From the NCBI GenBank assembly GCA_016793045.1, contig JAEUKZ010000018.1:1-35686 (forward strand): a stretch of DNA of 35,686 bases, read 5' to 3'. How positions within the stretch are numbered: the stretch's first letter is position 1; each line of letters begins with the position of its first letter. Positions 7,619-14,877 of this stretch are shown here, piece by piece. The position numbers were made by a program, and so were the translations under genes. Under the pieces are notes generated by a model that saw nothing but the letters and a program-made list of their open reading frames with translations, was not told the DNA's origin and did not search any database. The stretch comes from Alphaproteobacteria bacterium (lineage in GTDB: Bacteria; Pseudomonadota; Alphaproteobacteria; CACIAM-22H2).

Positions 7619-9553
7619 TCACAATGAATCGATCAGGTCCGCACTGCTGCGTCCGCGCCGCGCCTGCGCCGCCATCCGCACCGGCGCATTGGCGGCACCG
7701 TAGGAGTCATAGCCGTCGATGCGCTGGACGATCTCGAAGAACATGCGGTCGTCGAAGGCCTGCGTGTAGGCATGCAGATAGACCCCGTCGCCGACGCGGT
7801 CGTAGAGAACGCTGGCGCCGCGCAGCCGATCCACCTCCGCCGCATCGAGCGCGAAGCGCGCGGCGAGATCGTCGTAGTAGTTCGCGGGAATTGTCAGCAG
7901 CGCGACGCCGTTCGCGCGCAGCCGAGCGACCGTCGCGAAGATGTCGTCGCAACGGAAGGCGATGTGGTGGACGCCGGCGCCGCCGAAGGTCGACACCGTG
8001 CGCGCGGTCGCGGTGTCGGGGCTTTCCGAGACGTTGAGGGGAAAGCGCAGCGTGCGCTCGGCGTTTGCCATCGCGCGGCTGCGCACGATGCCGTAGGGAT
8101 CAGGGAGCAGCCAGAGATCGTCGGAGGCGAGTCCGAGGACGGCGCGATAGAACAGAGTCCAGCTGCCGAACTGGCCCGCCGGCACAGCCTGGGCGAGGTG
8201 GTCGACCGTACGCAGGCCGGCATCGGGGGCCGGCGCGGCCGGTTCGGCGATGAAATCCGTGTCGAGCGCGCCGGGTCCTCCGGGCGCCGCGGAGACGAAG
8301 TAGAGCAGGCTGCCGTCCGGCGCGCGGATCGCGGGTATCGGCGATTCCTGCGGCCCGACCCGCCCGTCGAAGCGCGAATACGCGAAGGCCTCGCCGCGGT
8401 TGAGCGCCATGCGGTCGTCGCCGGTGGCGAGGCCGAGCGCGCAGACCGACGGCCCGTGCAGCAGGAAATAGGAATGCGCGAAGGATTCGCGCTCGGCATT
8501 GACGACGATGGCGATATCGCCCTGGCGATAGAGCTTCACGTCCTTGGAGCGATGCCGGCCGGCATCGCGAAAGCCGAGCCGCCGCAGCCAGTCGGTCAGC
8601 GACGCCTCGGCGTGATCGTCGACCGCGAATTCGATGAAGGCGATGCCGTCGAGCGGCGGAGGCGGCGGCGGATCGAAGAGCTCGGCGCGCCGCGCCGGCC
8701 GCCCCGCGGGGGCCGCGGCGGCCTCGTCCTCGGCCGCAAGACGGCGGCGGGTCTGTTCCTCGAGGAAGCGCAGCGAGCGGATGCCGTCGAGCGCCGTTGC
8801 GCGCGCCGGTGCGGCGCGGAAGCCGTCGTTGAAGATTTCGAGCGAGATCGGACCGGCATAGCCGGCCCTGACGACCGGGGCGAGAAAGCCGGCCAGGTCG
8901 AATTCGCCCTGGCCCGGGAAACAGCGCAGATGGCGGCTCCACGACCGCACGTCGAGCGTCGCCTTCGGTGCATCGGCAAGCTGGACGAAGAAGATGCGCT
9001 CGCCCGGGATCGCGGCGATCCCTGCCGGATCGTCGCCGAGCGCGAGCGTGTGGAAGCTGTCGACGATGAGGCCGAGATGCGGGTGTGCCGCCCGCTCGAC
9101 CAGCCGCCAGGCATGGCCGTAGGTCCGCACATGGCTGCCCCAGGCGAGGGCCTCGTAGCCGATCCGCAGGCCGCGCCGTGCGGCACGCTCGGCCAGCGCC
9201 GCGAGCTGCGCCGCGGCCCGTCCGTCGTCGTCAATCGCCTGACCCGCCGCGTTCGAGCACACCAGCATCAGCGGCGCGCCGAGCTCCTGCATGACGTCGA
9301 ATTTGCGCTCGGCGCGATCGACGTTGCGGCGGAACTGCTCGTCGGGAACCCCTTCGAGATCGCGGAAGGGCTGGTAGAGCGCGATCGAGAGGCCGAGATC
9401 CGCGGCCAGCGCCCGCGCCGCGCGTGCCGAACCCTCGAAGGTCAGCAGGTCGTTCTCGAAGACCTCGACCGCATCGAAGCGCGCCGCGGCCGCCGCCTCG
9501 AGCTTGTCCGCCAGCGTGCCGCTCAGCGAGACCGTCGCAATGGACCGGCGCAT
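7619..9553 (-). CDS. quiC1: 3-dehydroshikimate dehydratase fused to a 4-hydroxyphenylpyruvate-dioxygenase-like domain (QuiC1 type)
   Basis: The product is 644 residues. Residues 1-270 form a sugar-phosphate isomerase/epimerase-like TIM barrel whose metal ligands can be read off: GYEALAWG (E134), LIVDSFH (D165), FFVQLADAP (Q191) and ISLEIFND (E239). This Glu-Asp-Gln-Glu set is that of the bacterial 3-dehydroshikimate dehydratases (QuiC1, QsuB), which convert 3-dehydroshikimate to protocatechuate in quinate/shikimate breakdown. A linker with six to seven prolines (about 294-300) leads to a vicinal-oxygen-chelate region (300-644). There the HPPD-type iron triad is intact: VDHLAQ (H452), VHHIAF (H530) and MFFEIVQR (E607). 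In characterised relatives this domain is not known to act as HPPD, so its role is open. The start is ATG 9553-9551 with GGGAGGAA upstream. It is divergent from gntR. Confidence 0.93.
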   Translation of the reverse strand: MRRSIATVSLSGTLADKLEAAAAARFDAVEVFENDLLTFEGSARAARALAADLGLSIALYQPFRDLEGVPDEQFRRNVDRAERKFDVMQELGAPLMLVCSNAAGQAIDDDGRAAAQLAALAERAARRGLRIGYEALAWGSHVRTYGHAWRLVERAAHPHLGLIVDSFHTLALGDDPAGIAAIPGERIFFVQLADAPKATLDVRSWSRHLRCFPGQGEFDLAGFLAPVVRAGYAGPISLEIFNDGFRAAPARATALDGIRSLRFLEEQTRRRLAAEDEAAAAPAGRPARRAELFDPPPPPPLDGIAFIEFAVDDHAEASLTDWLRRLGFRDAGRHRSKDVKLYRQGDIAIVVNAERESFAHSYFLLHGPSVCALGLATGDDRMALNRGEAFAYSRFDGRVGPQESPIPAIRAPDGSLLYFVSAAPGGPGALDTDFIAEPAAPAPDAGLRTVDHLAQAVPAGQFGSWTLFYRAVLGLASDDLWLLPDPYGIVRSRAMANAERTLRFPLNVSESPDTATARTVSTFGGAGVHHIAFRCDDIFATVARLRANGVALLTIPANYYDDLAARFALDAAEVDRLRGASVLYDRVGDGVYLHAYTQAFDDRMFFEIVQRIDGYDSYGAANAPVRMAAQARRGRSSADLIDSL

Positions 9554-9574
9554 GGGTTCCTCCCGTTTCGATCC

Positions 9575-9594
9575 GGATGATCGTCCAATCATCC
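9575..9594. promoter_or_regulatory. Perfect 7-6-7 inverted repeat between quiC1 and gntR (candidate operator)
   Basis: GGATGAT (9575-9581) and ATCATCC (9588-9594) are exact reverse complements around the 6-base spacer CGTCCA. The site lies 22 bases before the quiC1 start and just upstream of a good plus-strand -10 (TATACT, 9609-9614), covering its -35 position. A protein bound here could control both divergent genes. The right half, TCCAATCATCCT, recurs as TCCAATTATCTT before the ABC transporter operon. The neighbouring GntR/FCD protein is the obvious candidate ligand (inference). Confidence 0.55.
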
Positions 9595-9606
9595 TATTTT
9601 CATAAA

Positions 9607-9619
9607 AATATACTATATT
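9607..9619. promoter_or_regulatory. AT-rich 13-bp palindrome containing the gntR -10 element
   Basis: AATATA-C-TATATT (9607-9619) is a perfect palindrome and includes TATACT (9609-9614), a 5/6 match to the sigma-70 -10 consensus on the plus strand. No convincing -35 hexamer lies 16-18 bases upstream, which would suit a regulated promoter. In this GC-rich background the whole 9575-9620 stretch stands out as AT-rich. It may be a second half of the GntR operator or simply the promoter core. Confidence 0.4.
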
Positions 9620-9728
9620 CTCGGCTCAATCCATTCCGAGCGAGTTCCGCCTTGCCTGGCGCCGCCGCGCCGACGAGAATGCCGCGCGCAACGCGGACGG
9701 CGTGCGCGAGGGGGAGGAGAGCGATCCG

Positions 9729-10481
9729 ATGGTGGGGAGCCGTGACGGTGCGGAGCGCAATGCCCGGCCGCCGACGCTGACCGAGGCGGTCTATGGCCGT
9801 ATCCGCAGCGACATCCTGCTCGGCGAACTTCACCCGGGCGACAAGCTCAAGCTCGACGCGCTCAAGCTGCGCTACGACGCGAGCGTCAACACGCTGCGCG
9901 AGACGCTGTCGCGGCTGGTGTCCGAAGGCCTGGTCGCCAACGAGGGCCAGCGCGGCTTTACGGTCATCCCGGCGTCGCTCGCCGACCTGCGCGACATCAC
10001 CGAAATGCGCAACATGCTCGAATGCCAGGCGGCGCGCCGATCGATCGAGCGCGCCGACCTCGATTGGGAGTCGCGCCTCGTCGCCGCCTATCACAAGCTG
10101 TCGAAGATCGAGGACGTCGTCGAGGCCGACCCGCGGCGCTACGGCGAACTGCTCGAACAGTACAATCGCGAGTTCCACCAGGCGCTGATCTCCGCCTGCG
10201 GGTCGCGCTGGCTGCTCACCTTCCACGGCATCATGTACGACCAGAGCCTGCGCTACCGCATGCTCGCCTTCCAGGTCCGCAGCTTCCCGCGCGAGCAGTC
10301 GCGCCGCGAGCACCGCGACATCCTCGAAGCCGCGCTCGCGCGCGACATCGGCCGCCTCGAACCGTTGCTGTCGGCGCACATCACCAAGGGCGCCGATCTC
10401 TACGGCGAGGAGCACCTCAAGCACGGCGGTGCCCCGAAGCGCCGCGGCCCGCGCAGCGCGCGCCCGGCGGCCCGCAAGTGA
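9729..10481 (+). CDS. GntR-family regulator with FCD effector domain
   Basis: The product is 250 residues. The GntR winged helix (about residues 15-75) reads LTEAVYGRIRSDILLGELHP, GDKLKLDALKLRYDAS, then NTLRETLSRLVSEGLVANEG. The all-alpha FCD domain (about 85-225) has EMRNMLECQAARR, YNREFHQALISACG, REHRDILEAALARD and LLSAHITKG; the histidines are the usual metal/carboxylate ligands. Family members mostly repress catabolic operons and are released by a small organic acid. It is divergent from quiC1 and upstream of the SDR, HbpS and aroE genes, so it probably controls hydroaromatic acid breakdown and senses an intermediate (inference). The ATG at 9729 is preceded by GGGGGAGGAGAG at about 8-10 bases, favouring it over an earlier in-frame ATG at 9702. 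The C-terminus is basic (PKRRGPRSARPAARK). Confidence 0.92.
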   Translation: MVGSRDGAERNARPPTLTEAVYGRIRSDILLGELHPGDKLKLDALKLRYDASVNTLRETLSRLVSEGLVANEGQRGFTVIPASLADLRDITEMRNMLECQAARRSIERADLDWESRLVAAYHKLSKIEDVVEADPRRYGELLEQYNREFHQALISACGSRWLLTFHGIMYDQSLRYRMLAFQVRSFPREQSRREHRDILEAALARDIGRLEPLLSAHITKGADLYGEEHLKHGGAPKRRGPRSARPAARK

Positions 10482-10515
10482 ACGTCCAATCCGCCGACCA
10501 GCGAGTCGATCCAAA

Positions 10516-11250
10516 ATGACCGCAAGATTTTCCGGACAGACCGCCATCGTGACCGGCGGCGCACGCGGGATCGGCCTCGCGATCGCCCAGCGGCTCGCCG
10601 ACGAAGGCTGCCGGATCGTCGTCTGGGACCGCGATCTCGCGCCGGCGCGGCAGGGCGGCTTCCAGCCCGCGTTGGCGCAGCGGGTCGACGTGACGAGCCT
10701 CGCCTCGATCGAGGCGGCGTTTGCCGAGGCCGTGGCGGCGTACGGCCAGGTCCAGGTGCTGGTCAACAACGCCGGCGTGAACGGCCCGGTCCTGCCGGCC
10801 TGGGAGTATCCGCCCGATGCGTGGGACCGCGTGCTCGCGGTCGACCTCACCGGCGTGTTCTACTGCTGCCGTGCCGTCGTGCCGCACATGCGCGACAAGG
10901 CGTACGGCCGGATCGTGACCATCGCCTCGATCGCCGGCAAGGAGGGGATGCCGGGCATCACCGCCTATTCCGCCGCCAAGGCGGGCGTGATCGGCTATTC
11001 GAAGGCGCTGGCGCGCGAGCTGGCGACATCGGGCGTCACGGTCAACTGCATCGCGCCGGCCATCACCGAAACCGAGCTGTTCCAGGAGATGACCGAGGCT
11101 CACATCGCCTCGGCCAAGGCGCGCATCCCGATGGGGCGCTTCTGCAAGGTTGACGAGATCGCCGCACAGGTCGCCTATGTGGCCAGCCCGGAATGCAGCT
11201 TCACCACCGGCTTCGTCTTCGACGTGACCGGCGGCCGGGCAACGTACTAG
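10516..11250 (+). CDS. Short-chain dehydrogenase/reductase (classical SDR)
   Basis: The product is 244 residues, the classical SDR length. The cofactor loop is VTGGARGIG (residues 12-20), with an Asp after strand 2 (VVWDRD, D38) favouring NAD(H). NNAG is at 84-87 and the catalytic set is S138, Y151 and K155 in ASIAGKEGMPGITAYSAAK. Such enzymes oxidise secondary alcohols. Placement between gntR and shikimate dehydrogenase suggests it acts on a quinate/shikimate-related alcohol, or on a side-chain or ring hydroxyl of a related hydroaromatic acid (inference). The ATG at 10516 lies 34 bases after the gntR stop. There is no strong ribosome-binding site. It is probably co-transcribed with gntR, the HbpS gene and aroE. 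Confidence 0.9.
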   Translation: MTARFSGQTAIVTGGARGIGLAIAQRLADEGCRIVVWDRDLAPARQGGFQPALAQRVDVTSLASIEAAFAEAVAAYGQVQVLVNNAGVNGPVLPAWEYPPDAWDRVLAVDLTGVFYCCRAVVPHMRDKAYGRIVTIASIAGKEGMPGITAYSAAKAGVIGYSKALARELATSGVTVNCIAPAITETELFQEMTEAHIASAKARIPMGRFCKVDEIAAQVAYVASPECSFTTGFVFDVTGGRATY

Positions 11251-11274
11251 GCGCATCGACCAGGTTCTCCGACC

Positions 11275-11748
11275 ATGCGAACGCAGATCACGATCGACGA
11301 CGGCGATGCCCGCATCGCGATCGCCGCCATCCACGAGGAACTCGTCCGGCGCGGCAAGCGCGCGATCATCGCCGTCGCCGACGCGCATGGCGAACTGATC
11401 GGCCTGCTGCGGATGACCGGCGCGGCGTTGAGTTCGATCGGCGTCGCCACCAACAAGGCGTTCACCGCGGCGCGGCTGCGCCGACCGAGCCGCACGATCG
11501 GCCGCAACGTGCGCGACGCGGCGAAGGGATTCGACATTTCGTACTACGGCGATCCGCGCTATGTCGGCTGGGCCGGCGGCCTGCCGGTGGTGGTCGACGA
11601 GATCGTCGTCGGCGCGATCGGCGTCAGCGGCCTTTCGGAGGACGAAGACGAAGAGCTGGCAGCGCTCGGCATCGCCGCCATCCATGCCGCCGATCGGGCG
11701 GCCAACCACGCCGGACGCGTTGCGCCCGCGACGAAACCGGCGCCCTAG
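11275..11748 (+). CDS. GlcG/HbpS-family (DUF336) protein
   Basis: The product is 157 residues of the GlcG/HbpS (DUF336) family. Characteristic elements are AIIAVADAHGELIGLLRMTG, the helix with GVATNKAFTAARLRRPS and the end GLPVVVDEIVVGAIGVSGLS. Proteins of this fold form small oligomers; HbpS binds haem and senses redox stress, while many others sit in catabolic operons with no defined role. No signal peptide is visible, so it should be cytoplasmic, unlike Streptomyces HbpS. It lies 24 bases after the SDR gene and 14 bases before aroE, clearly within the hydroaromatic operon, but its function there is unknown. The ATG at 11275 has only a weak upstream purine stretch. Confidence 0.85.
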   Translation: MRTQITIDDGDARIAIAAIHEELVRRGKRAIIAVADAHGELIGLLRMTGAALSSIGVATNKAFTAARLRRPSRTIGRNVRDAAKGFDISYYGDPRYVGWAGGLPVVVDEIVVGAIGVSGLSEDEDEELAALGIAAIHAADRAANHAGRVAPATKPAP

Positions 11749-11762
11749 GGAGACCCGATACG

Positions 11763-12605
11763 ATGTCGCATCCGGACCGCTTTCTTCTCGCCGGCGTCAT
11801 GGGCTGGCCGGTCATGCATTCGCGTTCGCCGAAGCTGCACAACTTCTGGCTCCACAAGCACGGCCTGGTCGGCACCTACCTGCCGCTGGCGATCAAGGCC
11901 GACGGGCTGAAGGCGGCGCTGCGCGCGCTTCCCGCACTCGGCTTTTCGGGCTGCAACCTGACGATCCCGCACAAGGTCGAGGCGATGGCGATCGTCGATC
12001 GCGTCGACCCGGTGGCGCGCCGCATCGGCGCGATGAACTGCGTCGTCGTGGCACCGGACGGTTCGCTCTCCGGCTTCAACAACGACGGCTGGGGCTACAT
12101 CGAGAGCCTGCTCGAGGCGCAGCCGGACTGGCGCGCCGATGCCGGGCCGGTCGTCGTCGTCGGCGCCGGCGGGAGCACGCGCGCGATCCTCGTCAGCCTG
12201 ATCGACCGCGGCGCCCGCGAGATCCGCCTCGTCAATCGCACGCAGGCCAATGCGGAGGCGCTGGCGCGCGAGTTCGGCGGCCCGATCGCGGTCCTGCCGT
12301 GGGCGGACCGCAACGCCGCACTCGACGGCGCGGCCACCCTGATCAACACCACCAACCAGGGCATGGTCGGCCAGCCGGCGCTCGACATCGCGCTCGACAG
12401 GCTGCCCAGGAGCGCGCTGGTCTCCGACATCATCTACATCCCGCGCGAGACGCCGCTGCTCGTCGCCGCGCGCGAGCGCGGCAACCGCACCGTCAACGGC
12501 CTCGGCATGCTGCTGCACCAGGCGCGGCCGGCCTTCCATGCGTGGTTCGGCGTGATGCCCGAGGTCACGAAGGAATTGCGCGCGATGATCGAGGCCACGC
12601 TGTGA
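11763..12605 (+). CDS. aroE: Shikimate dehydrogenase (AroE/QuiA-like, probably catabolic)
   Basis: The product is 280 residues. It has the AroE signature VMGWPVMHSRSPKLHN (substrate-binding serines), NLTIPHK with the catalytic Lys71, and GFNNDGWG with the partner Asp108 (most AroE read NTDG, here NNDG). The NADP-binding loop VVVVGAGGSTRAIL is followed by VNRTQANAEAL, whose Arg favours NADP. The C-terminal helix contains NGLGMLLHQ. The enzyme interconverts shikimate and 3-dehydroshikimate. Because it sits in a gntR operon facing quiC1, oxidation of shikimate (or quinate) for catabolism is more likely than biosynthesis. A separate housekeeping aroE would be expected elsewhere (inference). The ATG at 11763 is preceded by GGGAGA at 8-10 bases and lies 14 bases after the HbpS gene. 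Confidence 0.9.
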   Translation: MSHPDRFLLAGVMGWPVMHSRSPKLHNFWLHKHGLVGTYLPLAIKADGLKAALRALPALGFSGCNLTIPHKVEAMAIVDRVDPVARRIGAMNCVVVAPDGSLSGFNNDGWGYIESLLEAQPDWRADAGPVVVVGAGGSTRAILVSLIDRGAREIRLVNRTQANAEALAREFGGPIAVLPWADRNAALDGAATLINTTNQGMVGQPALDIALDRLPRSALVSDIIYIPRETPLLVAARERGNRTVNGLGMLLHQARPAFHAWFGVMPEVTKELRAMIEATL

Positions 12606-12631
12606 TCGCGCATTGACGCGGGGGCCGGCAA

Positions 12632-12649
12632 AAGATATCCAATTATCTT
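12632..12649. promoter_or_regulatory. Perfect 6-6-6 inverted repeat before the ABC transporter operon (candidate operator)
   Basis: AAGATA (12632-12637) and TATCTT (12644-12649) flank TCCAAT (12638-12643). The site is in the 153-base gap between aroE and the binding-protein gene, with TATGAT (12657-12662, 5/6 match to -10) shortly downstream. The string TCCAATTATCTT matches TCCAATCATCCT of the quiC1/gntR region at 10 of 12 positions. In this GC-rich DNA that is a noticeable coincidence and suggests one regulator for both promoters. Confidence 0.5.
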
Positions 12650-12758
12650 GAAAATATATGATGAGCAGAATTCCGCGGGACGGCTGAAGCCGGTTGCGCC
12701 GCGGGACGCGGTTCGCTAGACCAAAATCGACCGAAAAATCGAACTCAGGGAGGATACG

Positions 12759-13922
12759 ATGGCAAAGACGACACGGCGCGAAGCGTTGGGGATTCTCGGC
12801 GGAGCGGCCGCCGTCGGGCTCGCCCGTCCGGCGATCGCGCAGCAGCCGCAGACGGTCAAGTTCGTCAACGTGGTCGAACTCTCCGGCGCAGGCGTGACAT
12901 CCGGCACCAACTGGCGCGACGGCATCGAGCTTGCGGTGCGCGAGCTCAACGCGGCCGGCGGCATCCTCGGCCGCAGGATCGAGGTCCAGCATCTCGACAC
13001 CGCGAGCAACCCGGGCCAGGCCCGCGCGCTGGTGACCCGCGCCATCGACCAGGACCCCTACATCCTTTTCGGCCCGGTCTTCTCGGGCTCGGTAATGGTG
13101 AGCATGGCCGTGGCGCAGGAAGCGCGCATGCCGCAATTCACCGGCGGCGAGGCGACCGCGATCACCGCCCAGGGCAATCCCTACATCTTCCGCACCTCGT
13201 TCAGCCAGGTCCAGGCGATGCCCAAGGTCGCCGCCTATCTCAAGGACCAGGTGCGCGCGCAGTCGGTTTCGATCATCTGGGTCAACAACGACTTCGGCAA
13301 GGGCGGGCGTGACGCCATCATGGCGGAGCTGCAGCGCCGCGGCGTGCGCGTCGCCATCGACGTGTCCACCGAGCAGAACCAGGTCGACTTCTCGAGCGCC
13401 GTGCTGCGCGCGAAGAACGCCAATGCCGACGCGCTTTTCGTCTACCTCAACGAGGACGAGTCGGCGCGCATCCTGCGCGAGATCCGCCGCCAGGGCTACG
13501 ACAAGCCGATCATCGGCGAGACGGTGCTGCCGAGCCAGCAGGTCATCGAGCTCGCCGGCGACGCCGCCAACGGCATCCGCGGCCATGTCGGCCTCACGGT
13601 CAACGCGCCGATCCCGGCGATCCAGGACTTCTCGCGGCGCTTCCAGGCGGCGTTCAACCGCATCAGCGACCACAACGGCATCAAGGGCTTCTTCGCCGTC
13701 CACGTCGTCAACGCGGTGACCAAGAGGCTCGGACGCTTCGACCGCCAGGCCTTTGCCGAGGCGATGAAGAACATCCGCATCACCACCGCGGACGCACCGG
13801 GCGTGCTGATGGACGTCAGCTACGACGACAAGGGCAACCTCGATCGCGACAGCTTCCTGGTCGAGGTCCGCAACGGCCGCCAGGAAGTCGTCGCCGTGCT
13901 GCCGCCGATCGGACGGAGCTGA
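12759..13922 (+). CDS. ABC transporter periplasmic substrate-binding protein, branched-chain amino acid (HAAT) type
   Basis: The product is 387 residues. The N-terminus KTTRREALGILGGAAAVGLA resembles a twin-arginine signal, with a likely cleavage after ARPAIA near residue 27. The mature part is a type-I two-lobed binding protein: VKFVNVVELSGAGVTSGTNW, ELNAAGGILGRRIEVQHLDT, DPYILFGPVFSGS and IIWVNNDFGKGGRDA. HAAT binding proteins outside enterobacteria often bind aromatic or hydroaromatic acids rather than amino acids. Linkage to aroE/quiC1 suggests a quinate/shikimate-like or aromatic ligand (inference). The ATG at 12759 is preceded by AGGGAGGA about 8 bases upstream. The gene is followed by a very stable hairpin, then by the two permeases. 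Confidence 0.93.
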   Translation: MAKTTRREALGILGGAAAVGLARPAIAQQPQTVKFVNVVELSGAGVTSGTNWRDGIELAVRELNAAGGILGRRIEVQHLDTASNPGQARALVTRAIDQDPYILFGPVFSGSVMVSMAVAQEARMPQFTGGEATAITAQGNPYIFRTSFSQVQAMPKVAAYLKDQVRAQSVSIIWVNNDFGKGGRDAIMAELQRRGVRVAIDVSTEQNQVDFSSAVLRAKNANADALFVYLNEDESARILREIRRQGYDKPIIGETVLPSQQVIELAGDAANGIRGHVGLTVNAPIPAIQDFSRRFQAAFNRISDHNGIKGFFAVHVVNAVTKRLGRFDRQAFAEAMKNIRITTADAPGVLMDVSYDDKGNLDRDSFLVEVRNGRQEVVAVLPPIGRS

Positions 13923-13930
13923 CGAAGCGC

Positions 13931-13968
13931 CGGCCCGCCCGCGGCGCCGTCGCGCCGCGGGCGGGCCG
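13931..13968 (+). other. Perfect 17-bp GC hairpin between binding-protein and permease genes
   Basis: Bases 13931-13947 pair without mismatch with 13952-13968 around a 4-base loop (CGTC). The stem is entirely G and C, begins 8 bases after the binding-protein stop and ends 30 bases before the first permease ATG. There is no T-run, so it is not a classical intrinsic terminator. Stable intercistronic hairpins of this kind protect the upstream message from 3' exonucleases or cause partial termination, giving excess binding protein over membrane components, as in malE-malF. That function is inferred from position. Confidence 0.7.
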
Positions 13969-13998
13969 CGTCCCCGCCTGCACGCCCCCGACGTCTCG

Positions 13999-14877
13999 AT
14001 GTTCGCAGACCTCGCGCAGTTGACGATCTCAGGCCTCGCCACGGGCGCGATCTACGCGCTCGCCGCGATGGGCTTCACGCTGCTGTGGCAGACGTCGAGC
14101 ACGATCAACTTCGCGCAGGGCGAGTTCGTGATGGTGCCGGCCTTCATCATGCTCGGCTTCCTCGGCATCGGGATGCCGCTGATCTTCGCCTTCGCGCTGA
14201 CGCTCGCCGCCTCGGCGCTGATCTTCGGCGTCGGCTTCAAGCGCGCGGTCGTCGACCCGATGATCCGCCACGGCGTGCTGCCGCTGGCGATCGCCGCGAT
14301 GGCGCTGAGCCTGGCGCTCCAGCAGGGTGTCAAGCTGGTGTTCGGCGCCGAGGCGCGTTCCGTGCCCGACATCCTGCCCGACGGTGTCACGCGCATCGTC
14401 GGCGTCGCCGTCTCCTATCGCGACGTCGGCGTGCTCGTCATCAGCTTCGTGCTCATCCTCGGGCTCCAGCTCTTCCTCGCACGCACCTTGACCGGCCGCG
14501 CGATGCAGGCATCGGCGCAGAATCCGGACGGCGCGCGCGTGCTCGGCATCAACGTCGACCGCATGATCCTCTACACCTTCCTGGCCAATGCGGCGCTCGC
14601 CTCGATCGCGGCGCTGCTGGTGACGCCGATCTATCTCGCCAAGTTCGACCTCGGCGGGCCGCTCGGCCTCAAGGCGTTCTGCGCCGCGATCATCGGCGGA
14701 TTCAACCAGATGCACGGCGCGCTCGCCGGCGGCCTGCTCATCGGCGTGATCGAGAACCTGACCGGCGCCTATTTCGCCCCGCAGTACAAGGACGCGGCGG
14801 CGCTGGTGCTGTTCGTCATCGTCATCCTGTTCAAGCCCGAAGGCCTTTTCGGCAGGCGCGAGGAGCGGCGGGTGTGA
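13999..14877 (+). CDS. HAAT ABC transporter permease, LivH type
   Basis: The product is 292 residues with about eight hydrophobic segments. The N-terminus LAQLTISGLATGAIYALAAM, followed by GFTLLWQTSSTINFAQGEFV, is the LivH signature (GL..G..YAL.A.GF.L......NFAQGE). The EAA-like coupling region appears as GRAMQASAQNPDGARVLGIN, and the C-terminus is VILFKPEGLFGRREERRV. It forms the inner-membrane channel with the LivM-type partner encoded next. Its stop overlaps the following GTG start (GTGA, 14874-14877), indicating translational coupling. A 76-base gap with a strong hairpin separates it from the binding-protein gene. The ATG at 13999 lacks a strong ribosome-binding site (CCCGACGTCTCG upstream). 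Confidence 0.93.
   Translation: MFADLAQLTISGLATGAIYALAAMGFTLLWQTSSTINFAQGEFVMVPAFIMLGFLGIGMPLIFAFALTLAASALIFGVGFKRAVVDPMIRHGVLPLAIAAMALSLALQQGVKLVFGAEARSVPDILPDGVTRIVGVAVSYRDVGVLVISFVLILGLQLFLARTLTGRAMQASAQNPDGARVLGINVDRMILYTFLANAALASIAALLVTPIYLAKFDLGGPLGLKAFCAAIIGGFNQMHGALAGGLLIGVIENLTGAYFAPQYKDAAALVLFVIVILFKPEGLFGRREERRV

Noticed and set aside
8655-8671. GGC-repeat stretch in quiC1 as a microsatellite or frameshift hot spot
   Set aside because: It encodes the proline linker between the two domains in frame; the reading frame is intact on both sides.
10481-10496. A third TCCAATC string (GTCCAATCCGCC) just after gntR as another operator copy
   Set aside because: It shares only the first seven bases, has no inverted repeat and no -10 nearby.
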